Shown: positions 1 to 12,606, counted from the first letter of the stretch. The stretch is 64,000 bases of DNA from Pseudomonas sp. M47T1 (GCF_000263855.1 NZ_AJWX01000002.1:356447-420446); one strand, 5' to 3'. Program-made: numbers and translations. The notes: generated by a model from the letters alone, not told the origin.

Positions 1-1
1 C

Positions 2-409
2 CTGGACGGTACCGCGATCTACCTGACCATGGCGGCGGTATTCATCGCCCAAGCCACCGACACCCACATGGACCTGTTCCACCAGATCACCCTGCTGGCC
101 GTACTGCTGATCTCTTCCAAGGGTGCAGCCGGCGTGACCGGTAGCGGCTTCATCGTGCTGGCCGCCACCCTGTCGGCCGTTGGCCACCTGCCGGTGGCGG
201 GCCTGGCGCTGATCCTGGGTATCGACCGCTTCATGTCCGAAGCCCGCGCGCTGACCAACCTGGTCGGCAACGCCGTGGCTACCCTGGTGGTAGCCAAGTG
301 GGTGGGTGAGCTGGACGAAGACACCATGAAGGCGCAACTGGCCGCCGGGCCTACCGCCATCGAAGTGGCGCAAGCCCATGAAACGGTGGTGGCAGACGCC
401 CCGCGCTAA
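2..409 (+). CDS. dctA: C4-dicarboxylate transporter DctA, C-terminal part
   Basis: The reading frame is already open at the window edge, so only the last ~135 residues are seen. DctA is an inner-membrane symporter of the dicarboxylate/amino acid:cation symporter family that takes up succinate, fumarate and malate. Visible features are the hydrophobic run [20 protein letters not shown], which is the conserved [10 protein letters not shown] segment of this family, and the transport-domain segment [22 protein letters not shown] with the family's D-x3-[SD]-x-x-R-x3-N-x3-N pattern. The tail is polar and cytoplasmic. A strong hairpin terminator follows 16 bases after the stop. The family is firm; the DctA name rather than a glutamate paralogue is based on overall resemblance. 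Confidence 0.9.
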   Translation: MDGTAIYLTMAAVFIAQATDTHMDLFHQITLLAVLLISSKGAAGVTGSGFIVLAATLSAVGHLPVAGLALILGIDRFMSEARALTNLVGNAVATLVVAKWVGELDEDTMKAQLAAGPTAIEVAQAHETVVADAPR

Positions 410-425
410 GCGCTGATGCAACACC

Positions 426-452
426 AAAAACCCATCTTCGGATGGGTTTTTT
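426..452 (+). terminator. Rho-independent terminator of dctA
   Basis: An 11-base inverted repeat around a TTCG tetraloop (AAAAACCCATC / GATGGGTTTTT) ends in a T run. It lies directly after the dctA stop. The A run on the left means it can also act on the minus strand for the convergent sprT gene. Confidence 0.9.
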
Positions 453-478
453 TATGGGATAGCAGCCATCATGCTGGC

Positions 479-973
479 TTACTCCACCCGGGTTTCTCCG
501 GTATACACCAGCGTATGCCGGCACCGCCGGCACAGGTAGCGCCGCCCCTGGCGTACCAGGCTGTGGCGTTGGGCGCTGAAGGGGAAGTCGCTGTCGGCGC
601 ACGGGCAGCGGTAAATGTAGCGCATTACCCGGCGGCGCTTGACCTCGTAGGTGTGGCAGCGGTTGGGCGGCAGTTCGTACACGCCCCTCATGATCAACTG
701 CCACTCCTCGCCATGGGGCGCGATGCGGTCGCCGAACAGTTGGTGGGCTACCAGGTGGGCCACCTCGTGAGGCACGGTCTGGCGGAGGAAATCTTCGCTG
801 TTGTCGCGGTACAACTGCGGGTTGAAGCGCAGCAGGTTTTCATGCAGGTGCGCGACACCGGCCTTCTGCCCGCGCAGCTTGAAGCTGACCTGGGGGCGGA
901 CGAAGGTGCGTTTGAAGAAGGCTTCGGCTTGTTGGAAACAGGATTCGACGCGGGTATTGAGTAACTCGGGCAT
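479..973 (-). CDS. sprT: SprT-family zinc metalloprotease-like protein
   Basis: The product is about 164 residues, the usual SprT length. The zinc site motif HEVAHLVAH (HExxH) sits near residue 70. A C-terminal zinc-ribbon has cysteine pairs in YRCPCADSD and YLCRRCRHT. SprT proteins resemble the protease domain of eukaryotic Spartan, but the bacterial substrate is not well defined. The frame also opens at a GTG 12 bases upstream. I chose the ATG because the GGAG ribosome site overlaps that GTG and lies 11 bases before the ATG. The gene is convergent with dctA and stands alone. Confidence 0.88.
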   Translation of the reverse strand: MPELLNTRVESCFQQAEAFFKRTFVRPQVSFKLRGQKAGVAHLHENLLRFNPQLYRDNSEDFLRQTVPHEVAHLVAHQLFGDRIAPHGEEWQLIMRGVYELPPNRCHTYEVKRRRVMRYIYRCPCADSDFPFSAQRHSLVRQGRRYLCRRCRHTLVYTGETRVE

Positions 974-1056
974 GCTAGACGACACTCCATATGTGCCGAT
1001 TATGCCGCAACCACACGGGCATGCCGAGCCGCCTGTCGCCAGGCGGCGCGCCAGGG

Positions 1057-1656
1057 TCAGTTAGTGTAGACGGGGCCTACGCCCAGTCCCCAGATGATCA
1101 CCGTGAACGCCATGATGGCCACCAGCACCACCAGGCCCACCGCCAGCACCGAGCTTGAGAACAGGAAGCCCTCATCCGGATCGATGTTCATGAAGGTGGG
1201 CAGGCCCACGTACAACAAGTACACGGTGTAGCAGATGGCCGCGGTGCCCAGCACCATCCCCAGCCACAAGTGCGGATACAGCGCCGCCAGGCCGCCAATG
1301 AACAATGGGGTGGCGGTGTAGGTGGCAAAGGCGATGCAGCGGGCCAGGCTGGGGCTGGCGTCGTAGGTGCGGGCCATCCAGTGAATGAAGGCGCCCATCA
1401 CCGCCACCCCGCCCAGCATGGCGACGTACGACATGATGGTCATCCACACGGCGCTTTCCAGGGTGAGCATCACCGGTGCCCGGGTGCCGATCACCCAGCC
1501 TACCTGTGTTGTGCCAATAAACGCCGATATGGGCGGTATTGCCGCCAATATGAGGGTATGGGTGAAGTACATGTGGCCGATGGTTTCTTCTTCGCCACGT
1601 ATCTGGTGCCATTCTTGATCGGGATGGGTGAACAACCCCACGACGTGATGGATCAT
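1057..1656 (-). CDS. Yip1-domain inner membrane protein
   Basis: A protein of about 199 residues with five or so hydrophobic segments after a short cytoplasmic head (MIHHVVGLFTHPDQEW), an arrangement typical of bacterial Yip1/DUF1282 proteins. The segment GLFTHPDQEWHQIR is the family's N-terminal signature. The role is unknown; family members are membrane proteins of uncharacterised function. I start at ATG because AGGAG lies 8 bases before it; a GTG three codons upstream overlaps that ribosome site. The gene is monocistronic and divergent from ttcA. Confidence 0.85.
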   Translation of the reverse strand: MIHHVVGLFTHPDQEWHQIRGEEETIGHMYFTHTLILAAIPPISAFIGTTQVGWVIGTRAPVMLTLESAVWMTIMSYVAMLGGVAVMGAFIHWMARTYDASPSLARCIAFATYTATPLFIGGLAALYPHLWLGMVLGTAAICYTVYLLYVGLPTFMNIDPDEGFLFSSSVLAVGLVVLVAIMAFTVIIWGLGVGPVYTN

Positions 1657-1869
1657 GCCAGTCACTCCTGCGGTGATTACAGCTTCACACGGGAGTATAG
1701 GGGGCAGATTCCGGCAGTTTTAGAGCAAATCGCGCTCTAATGGCCCCTTGTAAGCACTTTGCAGTATTTACCCGCCGGTGGGTGCCAGTTGACCAGATAC
1801 CGTACCCGTGCGCCGGCTTTACAGGTAAAATGCCCGGCTTTTCGTCTCACCACGCGGATTTCAAGCGCC

Positions 1870-2694
1870 ATGGGCACCCTTTCGGTCAACCAGAACAAAC
1901 TGCAGAAACGCCTTCGTCGGCTGGCCGGGGAGGCCGTCGCCGACTACAACATGATCGAGGACGGTGACAAGGTCATGGTCTGCCTGTCGGGCGGCAAGGA
2001 CAGCTACACCATGCTCGACGTGCTGATGCACCTGCAGAAGGTGGCGCCGATCAAGTTCAGCATCGTGGCCGTGAACATGGACCAGAAGCAGCCAGGCTTC
2101 CCCGAGCACGTGCTGCCGGCCTACCTGAAAGCGTTGGGCGTGGAGTACCACATCGTCGAGAAAGACACCTATTCGGTGGTCAAGGAATTGATCCCGGAAG
2201 GCAAGACCACGTGCTCGCTGTGCTCGCGCCTGCGCCGTGGCACGCTGTACACCTTCGCCGACGAAATCGGCGCCACCAAGATGGCCCTGGGGCACCACCG
2301 CGACGACATCGTCGAGACGTTCTTCCTGAACATGTTCTTCAACGGCAGCATCAAGGCCATGCCGCCCAAGCTGCGCGCCGACGACGGCCGCAACGTGGTG
2401 ATTCGCCCGCTGGCCTACTGCAACGAGAAGGACATCCAGGCCTATTCGGACCTCAAGCAGTTCCCGATCATCCCGTGCAACCTGTGTGGCTCGCAGGAAA
2501 ACCTGCAACGCCAGGTGGTCAAGGACATGCTGGTGGACTGGGAGCGCAAGCACCCGGGGCGTACCGACAGTATCTTCCGCGGCTTGCAGAACGTGGTGCC
2601 GTCGCAACTGGCTGACCGCAACCTCTTTGACTTCGTCAACCTGGCGATTGATGAGTCGGCGCCTTCGCGCGTGCTCAACGTTCTCAACCTCTGA
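1870..2694 (+). CDS. ttcA: tRNA 2-thiocytidine(32) synthetase TtcA
   Basis: TtcA thiolates cytidine 32 in the anticodon loop of several tRNAs, using ATP and an iron-sulfur cluster. The 274-residue product shows the PP-loop motif SGGKDS near residue 40, the C-x2-C pair in [12 protein letters not shown] near residue 120, and the second pair in PCNLCGSQ near residue 205, all characteristic of the family. The open frame runs about 110 bases further upstream, but that part has no resemblance to TtcA, and [15 protein letters not shown] is the normal start. No partner gene is adjacent. Confidence 0.95.
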   Translation: MGTLSVNQNKLQKRLRRLAGEAVADYNMIEDGDKVMVCLSGGKDSYTMLDVLMHLQKVAPIKFSIVAVNMDQKQPGFPEHVLPAYLKALGVEYHIVEKDTYSVVKELIPEGKTTCSLCSRLRRGTLYTFADEIGATKMALGHHRDDIVETFFLNMFFNGSIKAMPPKLRADDGRNVVIRPLAYCNEKDIQAYSDLKQFPIIPCNLCGSQENLQRQVVKDMLVDWERKHPGRTDSIFRGLQNVVPSQLADRNLFDFVNLAIDESAPSRVLNVLNL

Positions 2695-2726
2695 TCCAGC
2701 GCCAGTTCCCCACCCCTAGTAGGCGC

Positions 2727-2817
2727 GGCCGCCAGGCTGCGCAAAGGTCCGCAGGACCTTCTGCGGGGGCATGCCGGTACCGGGCCTGCGGTGCGCCTTC
2801 GCAGCCTGATGGCGGCC
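2727..2817. repeat. Imperfect inverted repeat pair (REP-like)
   Basis: Left arm 2727-2747 (GGCCGCCAGGCTGCGCAAAGG, one base longer than allowed to quote fully in longer form) pairs imperfectly with 2797-2817. Between them is a small perfect hairpin AGGTCC-GCA-GGACCT at 2745-2759. The element fills the gap between convergent ttcA and the gene ending at 2835, a usual site for Pseudomonas repetitive extragenic palindromes. Confidence 0.5.
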
Positions 2818-2834
2818 CCTGCGAAGGTTGGTTG

Positions 2835-3668
2835 TTACTCGGCCTTTAGCTCGATCACCCGATCCCGGCCGCCCTCGGCCAGCAGGTAGGTGTTGTCGCC
2901 ACTGGGCAGCAATTCCTGCGGCGCGCGCAGGTGCGACAGGATTACCTGCAACTTGCCATCCGGCGTGCGCAGCCACAGCCGTGCCAGGTGCGTCTGGTCT
3001 TCGACGATCCACAGCCCGCGCTTGTCGCACAGGATGAAGGTGGGGTTGGTGATGCCGTCCACGTACACCGGGTCTTTGCCTGACTCATCGAACTGACGAA
3101 TCACGCCTTCCTTCTTCACCGTGTACAGCAGCTTGCCGCCCGGGCAGATTTCCACCGATTCGGTTTCCGACAGGTTGTCGCGCAGCACCGTCAGCGAGCC
3201 GTCGGTAGCGTCATAGCGCATCAACCGGCCGTGGTCGTGGCGGTCTTCGATGGCATACAGCTTATTGCCGTCAGGTTTGAGGCCCTGCACGTCGGTGCCC
3301 ATGAACAGCGGGGTCAGCTTGCCGTCCTTGAGCAGTTGCACCGGCTTGTTTTCCCATTCCTGGCTGAAGGCATGGCCGCCCAGGTAGGGCGCCATGCCGT
3401 CGGGCTTGCTCAGGTTATCGAGCAGGGTGGTGCGGGTGCCGTCGGGGGCAATGCTGAGCAGGCGGCCCTTGTCATTGCGCAGCTCTTCGGTGACCAGCAC
3501 GTTGGGGCCATCAAAGCCCAGGGCGGCCGCCTTCTTGACGTTGTCGTAGACCCGCCGCGTGCTCCAGCCATCCGCCGCCTGCACCGGCCAGAAGTGTTGC
3601 CAGGCCAGGAAGCCGAACCCGCACACAACGGGCACGCCCGCCCACAGCCACAGCGATTTGAGTTTCAT
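2835..3668 (-). CDS. Membrane-anchored beta-propeller protein (SMP-30/strictosidine synthase-like), function unknown
   Basis: About 277 residues: a short positive N-terminus (MKLKSLW), one hydrophobic helix near residues 6-24, then a periplasmic domain rich in repeated motifs of the kind ...SIAPDGTRTTLL, ...LKPDGNKLYAIED, ...YDATDGSLTVL, ...LRTPDGKLQVIL. Such DG-rich repeats are blades of a six-bladed propeller as in SMP-30/gluconolactonase or strictosidine synthase-like proteins. No catalytic assignment is possible from the sequence. The ATG at 3668 has GGAA five bases upstream and is preferred to the ATG two codons earlier. It follows the glycosylase gene by 15 bases and is probably cotranscribed with it. 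Confidence 0.7.
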   Translation of the reverse strand: MKLKSLWLWAGVPVVCGFGFLAWQHFWPVQAADGWSTRRVYDNVKKAAALGFDGPNVLVTEELRNDKGRLLSIAPDGTRTTLLDNLSKPDGMAPYLGGHAFSQEWENKPVQLLKDGKLTPLFMGTDVQGLKPDGNKLYAIEDRHDHGRLMRYDATDGSLTVLRDNLSETESVEICPGGKLLYTVKKEGVIRQFDESGKDPVYVDGITNPTFILCDKRGLWIVEDQTHLARLWLRTPDGKLQVILSHLRAPQELLPSGDNTYLLAEGGRDRVIELKAE

Positions 3669-3683
3669 GAGCATTCCATGCGG

Positions 3684-4355
3684 TTAGTGATTGACGGTGT
3701 AGGCCAGCATCGCCGACAGCTGGCACAGGGGCCGTCCGCTCTCGGCCTGCCACTGGTTGAACACTTCCTGCACCTTGGCCTGGTCGCGCTTGCTGCTGGG
3801 CACCTTGTCGACGATGCCCTGGGCATTGAGCGCGGCCACCACGTCCCAGGTAGGGATGAAGGTGTCCTTGCCCACCATGCGCAGGAACCGTGGCGCCGAC
3901 AGGCCGCCCAGCTGGTTGCCATGCTTGGCCAGGTACTGCCACAGGCCGACGATGTCGGTCACTGGCCAGTCGGCGATGAAGGCGCCGAAGCTTTGGTGTT
4001 CGTGCTCGATGTCCAGCATCATCTGCGCATTGCGAGGTACGCTCTTGAGCTTGCCCAGGTGGCGAATGATGCGGGTGTCCTGCATCAGGCGTTCCAGGTG
4101 CTCGGCACCCATCAACACCACTTTTTCCGGGTCGAAGCCGAAGAACACCTGCTCGAAGGCCGGCCATTTGGCGTCTACCAGGCTGTGCTTGAGGCCGGCG
4201 CGAAACACGCGCAGGGCCAGGGTGGACAGGTAGCGATCAGCGGGGATATTGCGCAGTTGTGCCGGGGTTTTCGCATCGGGAAGGTGGTCTTCCAGCGCCT
4301 TGGCCCCGCCGAAGCGGTTAAGGCAGTATTCGTTCAGCCACTTGTAATCCTGCAT
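3684..4355 (-). CDS. DNA-3-methyladenine glycosylase I-like protein (Tag family, divergent)
   Basis: A 223-residue protein resembling Tag, which removes 3-methyladenine from DNA in base excision repair. The segment VFRAGLKHSLVDAKWPAFEQ followed by FFGFDPEKV matches the family's conserved F-x-A-G-L-x(10)-F-x2-A/V-F-x-G-F-D-P region. The N-terminus (MQDYKWLNEYCLNRFGG) lacks the early Cys-x(12)-His arrangement that binds zinc in E. coli Tag, so this is a divergent subgroup and activity on 3-methyladenine is not assured. Its start codon touches the stop of the upstream DUF2069 gene, indicating a tight operon with wrbA and arsC. Confidence 0.75.
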   Translation of the reverse strand: MQDYKWLNEYCLNRFGGAKALEDHLPDAKTPAQLRNIPADRYLSTLALRVFRAGLKHSLVDAKWPAFEQVFFGFDPEKVVLMGAEHLERLMQDTRIIRHLGKLKSVPRNAQMMLDIEHEHQSFGAFIADWPVTDIVGLWQYLAKHGNQLGGLSAPRFLRMVGKDTFIPTWDVVAALNAQGIVDKVPSSKRDQAKVQEVFNQWQAESGRPLCQLSAMLAYTVNH

Positions 4356-5720
<1,365 letters not shown>

Positions 5721-5792
5721 TTGCGGTCGCACCTTGGGTGAAGGGGGAGCTATTCTAACCCTGTGGCGGGCACATTTAGGAAGGTAACGATC

Positions 5793-6248
5793 ATGGCATG
5801 GCGTGGGGTGGTGTGTCTGGTGCTGGTACTGCTGGCCGGCTGTGGCGCGGACTACGGGGTCGACCAGAACGGCAAGCTGGTCAAGGCGCGGCAATTGGAT
5901 GACCAATGGCTGGTGGTCAACTACTGGGCGGACTGGTGCGGCCCGTGCCGCAGCGAAATACCGCAGCTCAATGCCTTGGCGGATCAGCTCAAGGGCAAGG
6001 GCGTGGCGGTGGTGGGTGTCAATTTTGACGGTTTGCACGGCGACGACCTGAAGAAGGCCGCCCAGGAGCTGGGCATCAGCTTCACGGTGCTGGCCGACGA
6101 CCCCGGCCCGCGCTTCGACCTGCCGCAGAACGACGCGCTGCCCATCACCTACATCATCGATGCCAAGGGCAAGGTGCGCGAGCAGTTGATTGGCGAGCAG
6201 ACGGCGGCGGGGATCAGCGAGAAGCTGGCGAAGCTGAAGAATTCCTGA
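5793..6248 (+). CDS. TlpA-like lipoprotein thioredoxin
   Basis: The 151-residue product begins with a lipoprotein signal (VCLVLVLLAGCGAD, lipobox LAGC) and then a thioredoxin fold with the active site WADWCGPC near residue 50 and the cis-proline segment ALPITYIID. It is likely a membrane-tethered periplasmic disulfide reductase of the TlpA/ResA type. No cytochrome c maturation genes are adjacent, so the partner is unknown. The start is the second methionine of the open frame, right before the signal peptide. The gene is divergent from arsC. Confidence 0.85.
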   Translation: MAWRGVVCLVLVLLAGCGADYGVDQNGKLVKARQLDDQWLVVNYWADWCGPCRSEIPQLNALADQLKGKGVAVVGVNFDGLHGDDLKKAAQELGISFTVLADDPGPRFDLPQNDALPITYIIDAKGKVREQLIGEQTAAGISEKLAKLKNS

Positions 6249-6264
6249 GCCCGAAAGGCTTTTA

Positions 6265-6349
6265 TGGGAGCAGGCTCTGCCCGCGAAGGCCATACGGCGC
6301 GCGGTCTGATTCACCGCCGCGCCCTTTTCGCGGGCAGAGCCCGCTCCCA
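6265..6349. repeat. REP pair (BIME-like), GGGAGC-type
   Basis: The left arm TGGGAGCAGGCTCTGCCCG at 6265 is mirrored by CGGGCAGAGCCCGCTCCCA ending at 6349, each extended by a CGAA/TTCG edge, with ~40 bases between. The same sequence recurs at 34857-34942 and 62610-62696. It lies between two convergent genes, as these elements usually do. Confidence 0.85.
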
Positions 6350-6358
6350 CAAACGATA

Positions 6359-6760
6359 TCAGCCCTCGTCAGGCCACAGGCGCAGTGGCTTGCCTTCTTC
6401 GGGCCACAGGCGGATCTGGCCTTCCTTGGACACGCTCCAGCGCTGCACGCCGCCCAGGGCCTGCAGGAAGCGCTGTTCCTGTTCCATGGTGGCCGGATCG
6501 CAGGCACGGCGAGTGCTGCCTACCGGGCCGAAGGTCAGGTGGTGACGCTTGAGCGTATAGGGCGCGAACCAGTGGTTGCAGCCGGCGTTGCCATAGGCGC
6601 GGCCGTCCTCACCCAGGGTCAGGCTGATGTGGCTGTAGTCCATCAACGGACGGTCGCCAATCCACTCCAGCGTGTACGCCTGTTCCTGTTGCAGCTTGGG
6701 CCCGGATGCGCAGCCCGTGAGGGTGGCGGCCAGTGCCGCCAGCAGCAGGACGTGTTTCAC
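6359..6760 (-). CDS. META-domain lipoprotein (HslJ-like)
   Basis: About 133 residues from the GTG at 6760: signal peptide HVLLLAALAATLTGCASG with lipobox LTGC, then a META domain recognisable by YGNAGCNHWFAPY and ACDPATMEQEQRFLQAL. META/HslJ proteins are small outer-membrane or periplasmic lipoproteins linked to heat shock or novobiocin resistance in E. coli; the mechanism is unknown. The chosen start overlaps the stop of the upstream gene by 4 bases (GTGA), so the two are translationally coupled. Confidence 0.82.
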   Translation of the reverse strand: MKHVLLLAALAATLTGCASGPKLQQEQAYTLEWIGDRPLMDYSHISLTLGEDGRAYGNAGCNHWFAPYTLKRHHLTFGPVGSTRRACDPATMEQEQRFLQALGGVQRWSVSKEGQIRLWPEEGKPLRLWPDEG

Positions 6761-7194
6761 GGGCGCGGCTCCTGGCATTTGCGGCACAGGTGCTTGTCGC
6801 CCACGGTGCTCCAGCCAAGCTCGGCGATGCGCGCCGTGGCCGCTGGCTTCTGCGCCTTGGTGCCCAGCTTGGCGTCAACGGCGAACTCGAACTCAAGGTC
6901 CGCGTTGCAGGCGTCGCACTGTACGTGCCACTGGTGAATGGCCAGCTCGCCGAACACCGGCCCGCTGGCCACGGCAACCCATTGGCCGGGCGGGTTGATC
7001 AGGTGGCGGACTTTCTCGATGGTCAGGCGCATGGACAAGGTCTTGCTGCCCTTGAGGGTCACCAGCAGAACGTCGTCGTTGTGAATCGAACCACCGTTGC
7101 CGGTGACCTGATAACGGCCTGGCGCCAGGGCGCGGCATTCAATCAGGGTGTGGTGCGGGTTGAGCAGGCTGTAGCGAAAATCGTGTTCGACCAT
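6757..7194 (-). CDS. Hypothetical protein with a C-terminal pair of CxxC motifs
   Basis: A 145-residue soluble protein that I cannot assign. It has no signal peptide or membrane segment. Near the middle it has C-D-A-C (HVQCDACNADLEFEF) and at the very end C-R-K-C (HLCRKCQEP). The two pairs are about 45 residues apart and could form one zinc site. The N-terminal half (RYQVTGNGGSIHNDDVLLVTLKGS) looks beta-rich. ATG at 7194 has GGAGG upstream (minus strand GGAGGACCC). It is coupled to the META lipoprotein gene downstream. Confidence 0.7.
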   Translation of the reverse strand: MVEHDFRYSLLNPHHTLIECRALAPGRYQVTGNGGSIHNDDVLLVTLKGSKTLSMRLTIEKVRHLINPPGQWVAVASGPVFGELAIHQWHVQCDACNADLEFEFAVDAKLGTKAQKPAATARIAELGWSTVGDKHLCRKCQEPRP

Positions 7195-7236
7195 GGGTCC
7201 TCCAAATCTGCGCGACATGCTAGCACGGCCTATCGA

Positions 7237-8226
7237 CTAAGCCTCGACCAGATTCTGCGGCGAACCACGCCCCCAGTCGGAAATATTCTTCAGGGTGGTG
7301 CTGGCGATGGCGGCAAGCGCCTCGCGCGTCAGAAAGGCCTGGTGTGCGGTGATGATCACGTTGGGAAAGGTCAGCAGGCGCGCCAATACGTCATCCTGCA
7401 GGGGCAGGTCGGAGCGGTCTTCGAAAAACAGCTGCGCCTCTTCTTCGTACACGTCCAGGCCCAGGTAGCCCAGCTGCCCGGTTTTCAGGGCGTTGATCAG
7501 CGCCGGGGTGTCTACCAGCGCGCCACGGCCGGTGTTGATCAGCATGGCGCCGGGTTGCAGCTGCGCCAGGGTACGGGCGTTGATCAGGTGGTGGCTGTCG
7601 GCGGTCAGCGGGCAATGCAGGCTGATGACGTGGGCTTGGGCCAGTAGTTCGTCCAGCGGCAAGTAGCGGGCGCCCAGGGCTAGCACGGCATCGTTGGGGT
7701 AGGGGTCGTACGCCAGTAACCGGCAGCCGAAGCCGTGCATGATGCGCGCGAAGGCGGCGCCGATCTGCCCAGTGCCGACCACGCCCACGGTCTTGCCCAC
7801 CAGGTCGAAGCCGGTCAGCCCGTGCAGGGTGAAGTCGCCGTCGCGGGTACGGTTGTAGGCGCGGTGCAGGTGGCGGTTCAGGGCCATGATCAAGGCCACG
7901 GCGTGCTCGGCCACCGCATTGGGTGAGTAGGCGGGTACGCGCACCACGTCCAGGCCCAGGCGCTTGGCGGTGGGCAGGTCGACATGGTTGTAGCCGGCCG
8001 AGCGCAGGGCAATCAGCCGCGTGCCACCGGCGGCCAGTTGCTTGAGCACTGCTTCACCCAGGTCGTCATTGATGAAGGCGCAGACCACCTCGTGGCCGAC
8101 GGCCAGGGGCGCAGTGTCAGGCGTCAGGCGCGCAGGCTGGAAGTGCAGGTCGATGTCGAGGTCGCGGGGGATGGCCAGGAAACTGTCCTGATCGTAGTGC
8201 TGGCTGCTGAACAGGAGGGTGCGCAT
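7237..8226 (-). CDS. ldhA: D-lactate dehydrogenase (fermentative, 2-hydroxyacid dehydrogenase family)
   Basis: A 329-residue NAD-dependent dehydrogenase that interconverts pyruvate and D-lactate. Visible are the Rossmann loop TVGVVGTGQIGAAFARIM near residue 150, the catalytic arginine region INTGRGALVDT near residue 235, the acidic residue segment LGLDVYEEE near residue 258, and the catalytic histidine in VIITAHQAFLT near residue 295. Length and motifs match LdhA. In Pseudomonas this gene lies directly downstream of gacS, as here. A REP-type inverted repeat separates the two. Confidence 0.92.
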   Translation of the reverse strand: MRTLLFSSQHYDQDSFLAIPRDLDIDLHFQPARLTPDTAPLAVGHEVVCAFINDDLGEAVLKQLAAGGTRLIALRSAGYNHVDLPTAKRLGLDVVRVPAYSPNAVAEHAVALIMALNRHLHRAYNRTRDGDFTLHGLTGFDLVGKTVGVVGTGQIGAAFARIMHGFGCRLLAYDPYPNDAVLALGARYLPLDELLAQAHVISLHCPLTADSHHLINARTLAQLQPGAMLINTGRGALVDTPALINALKTGQLGYLGLDVYEEEAQLFFEDRSDLPLQDDVLARLLTFPNVIITAHQAFLTREALAAIASTTLKNISDWGRGSPQNLVEA

Positions 8227-8255
8227 GGTCGGGCTTCCTTATAAGTGGCCATCAT

Positions 8256-8348
8256 TGTAGCTGCTGCCAAAGGCTGCGCTGGCCGGTCGGTTCGCTGCAG
8301 GTTCGCAGCGAGGCATGGGGCCCGCGCAGCCGGGCGGCAGCGGCTACA
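8256..8348. repeat. REP pair (TGTAGC-type) between ldhA and gacS
   Basis: TGTAGCTGCTGCCAAAGGCT at 8256 is mirrored by an imperfect arm ending ...GGCAGCGGCTACA at 8348, with a second small palindrome TCGCTGCAGGTTCGCAGCGA between them at 8291-8311. It ends seven bases from the gacS stop. A single half-copy of the same family is at 29584-29607. Confidence 0.75.
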
Positions 8349-8354
8349 AGGCGG

Positions 8355-11105
<2,751 letters not shown>

Positions 11106-11219
11106 GCCTGTTTCTCCCGGCCATGGCTTTCGATAATGGGCGCGAACAGCCGCGCGCCACACGGCAAAATACCTTGCCGTGGCCGCGCGTGCATCCGTTA
11201 AGGGCGCTTTATGTCGATT

Positions 11220-11400
11220 TTAAAGCCAGTACTGCACGCCGAACATCAGTGACTGGGCGTTATAGCGGGTGCTGACATCCCCTGCGGGCAGGCCATTGAT
11301 GTCGCCAAAGTGCGCCGCGCGGGTTTGCAGGTAGCGGTAGTCGACGGAGGCCGACCAGTGGCTGTGAAACGATGCACAAAGCCGGGTTGGGGTGAAATAG
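11220..11400 (-). pseudogene. Remnant of an outer-membrane beta-barrel protein (C-terminal strands)
   Basis: On the minus strand the frame ending at 11220 reads SHWSASVDYRYLQTRAAHF and, after a short gap, DVSTRYNAQSLMFGVQYWL. Alternating hydrophobic strands, an aromatic near the last residues and a DYRYLQT segment are what the final two strands of an opacity/OmpA-like porin look like. The sequence upstream runs without a matching start into the coding sequence of the neighbouring SDR gene. I read it as the surviving 3' end of a lost porin gene. The exact family is not identified. Confidence 0.5.
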
Positions 11401-11443
11401 GTGCCATTGCTGCAAAACCTCCATCCTGGTTCAGGGGCGGTGC

Positions 11444-12484
11444 TTAGTCGAGCGTTGAAAGCGGGGCGCCGTTGTCGGCCAGATAGTCGTTGTCGCGGTA
11501 CCACTTGAGCGTGTCGGCCAGGGTCTGTTCCACCGGCCGGAAGCTGCTGCCCAACTCCCGGGCGCTTTTGTCGTGGCTGAAGTGGGTTCGGCCGCGCTCC
11601 TGGGCCATCAACTTGACCGTCGAGGTGCTGATCAGTACCGGCTTGCCAGTGATCAGGTGGTACACCTCGTACACGGAGGCGATCAGTCGCAGCATCGCCA
11701 GCGGTACCTTGCGTTGCGGCGCAGCTACGCCGCTGACGCTGGCCAGTGCCTCGAAAATGCTGCCCATGTCCATGTGCCTGCCGGCGGCCAGGTAGCGTTC
11801 ACCGCTACGGCCTTTCTCGGCGGCGGCGATCAGGTGCAGGGCAACGTCTCGGGCATCGACCACCGAGAAAGTACCTGGCAATACACCGGGCAACTTGCGC
11901 TGGACGAAATCGAGCAGGAATTGCCCCGAGGACGTAGGCCCGATGTCGCCGGGGCCGAACATCCAGCCAGGCAGCACCATGCTGATCGACATGTCGGGGT
12001 GCTTGCGCAGGAACTCATGCACCACCTGCTCGGAAAGGATCTTGCTGCGGTAGTAGTCATCGGCGCCGTGTTCGGGGCGCGACATGGTCTCGTCGATCAA
12101 ATCCTCGGGGCCGCCTTGCAGTACGGCAATGGAGGAAACGTGCACGGCCTGGCGCACACCGGCCTTATACGCGGCGGCCAACAGTAGTTCGGTGGCCTTA
12201 ACGTTAGTGTCGTAGAGAATTTGCCAGTGTTTACCACCCTTGTAACTGTCACGGAAGTACGCGGCGGTGTGCAGCAGGGTGTCACAGCCCTGCAAGTGCT
12301 GACTGAATTTTTCCACGTCCAACAAGTTGCCCTGTATCCATTCGACGGGCAGATCGCCGAATTGCTTTCTGGCTTTTTCCACGGATCGCACCAGCGCTTT
12401 GACTTTGATGTTGCGCTGCAGAAGTGTATGTACCGTGTTGTTTCCCAATAAGCCGGTTGCACCGGTTACAAATGCACATTCCAT
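11444..12484 (-). CDS. NAD(P)-dependent epimerase/dehydratase (extended SDR, dihydroflavonol reductase-like)
   Basis: A 346-residue extended short-chain dehydrogenase. The cofactor loop is VTGATGLLGNNTVHTLLQR at the N-terminus; the catalytic Tyr-x3-Lys is in DDYYRSKILSEQVV near residue 155; a preceding serine is in VHVSSIAVLQ. Such proteins reduce or dehydrate sugar, flavonol or polyketide-like substrates; the substrate here cannot be told. It is divergent from a TetR regulator across a 242-base gap with palindromes, so it is likely the target of that regulator. In Pseudomonas genomes I know, gacS is usually followed directly by a two-component pair, so this unit looks like an insertion. Confidence 0.82.
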   Translation of the reverse strand: MECAFVTGATGLLGNNTVHTLLQRNIKVKALVRSVEKARKQFGDLPVEWIQGNLLDVEKFSQHLQGCDTLLHTAAYFRDSYKGGKHWQILYDTNVKATELLLAAAYKAGVRQAVHVSSIAVLQGGPEDLIDETMSRPEHGADDYYRSKILSEQVVHEFLRKHPDMSISMVLPGWMFGPGDIGPTSSGQFLLDFVQRKLPGVLPGTFSVVDARDVALHLIAAAEKGRSGERYLAAGRHMDMGSIFEALASVSGVAAPQRKVPLAMLRLIASVYEVYHLITGKPVLISTSTVKLMAQERGRTHFSHDKSARELGSSFRPVEQTLADTLKWYRDNDYLADNGAPLSTLD

Positions 12485-12606
12485 TGAAAGACCTGCTTGA
12501 TAACACGCTTGGGTGGGGAGGACCCAGACCTGTGCCCTGTGCCCTGGGGGCGCCGCCAGGTCCGTGGCTGAAGCGATTAAAGACCAGCTTTTTTTGGCGA
12601 TGCATG

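Noticed and set aside
5721..6350. N-terminal extension of the arsC frame by 210 codons
   Set aside because: It runs antisense through the TlpA-like gene and the repeat region; ArsC starts at 5720.
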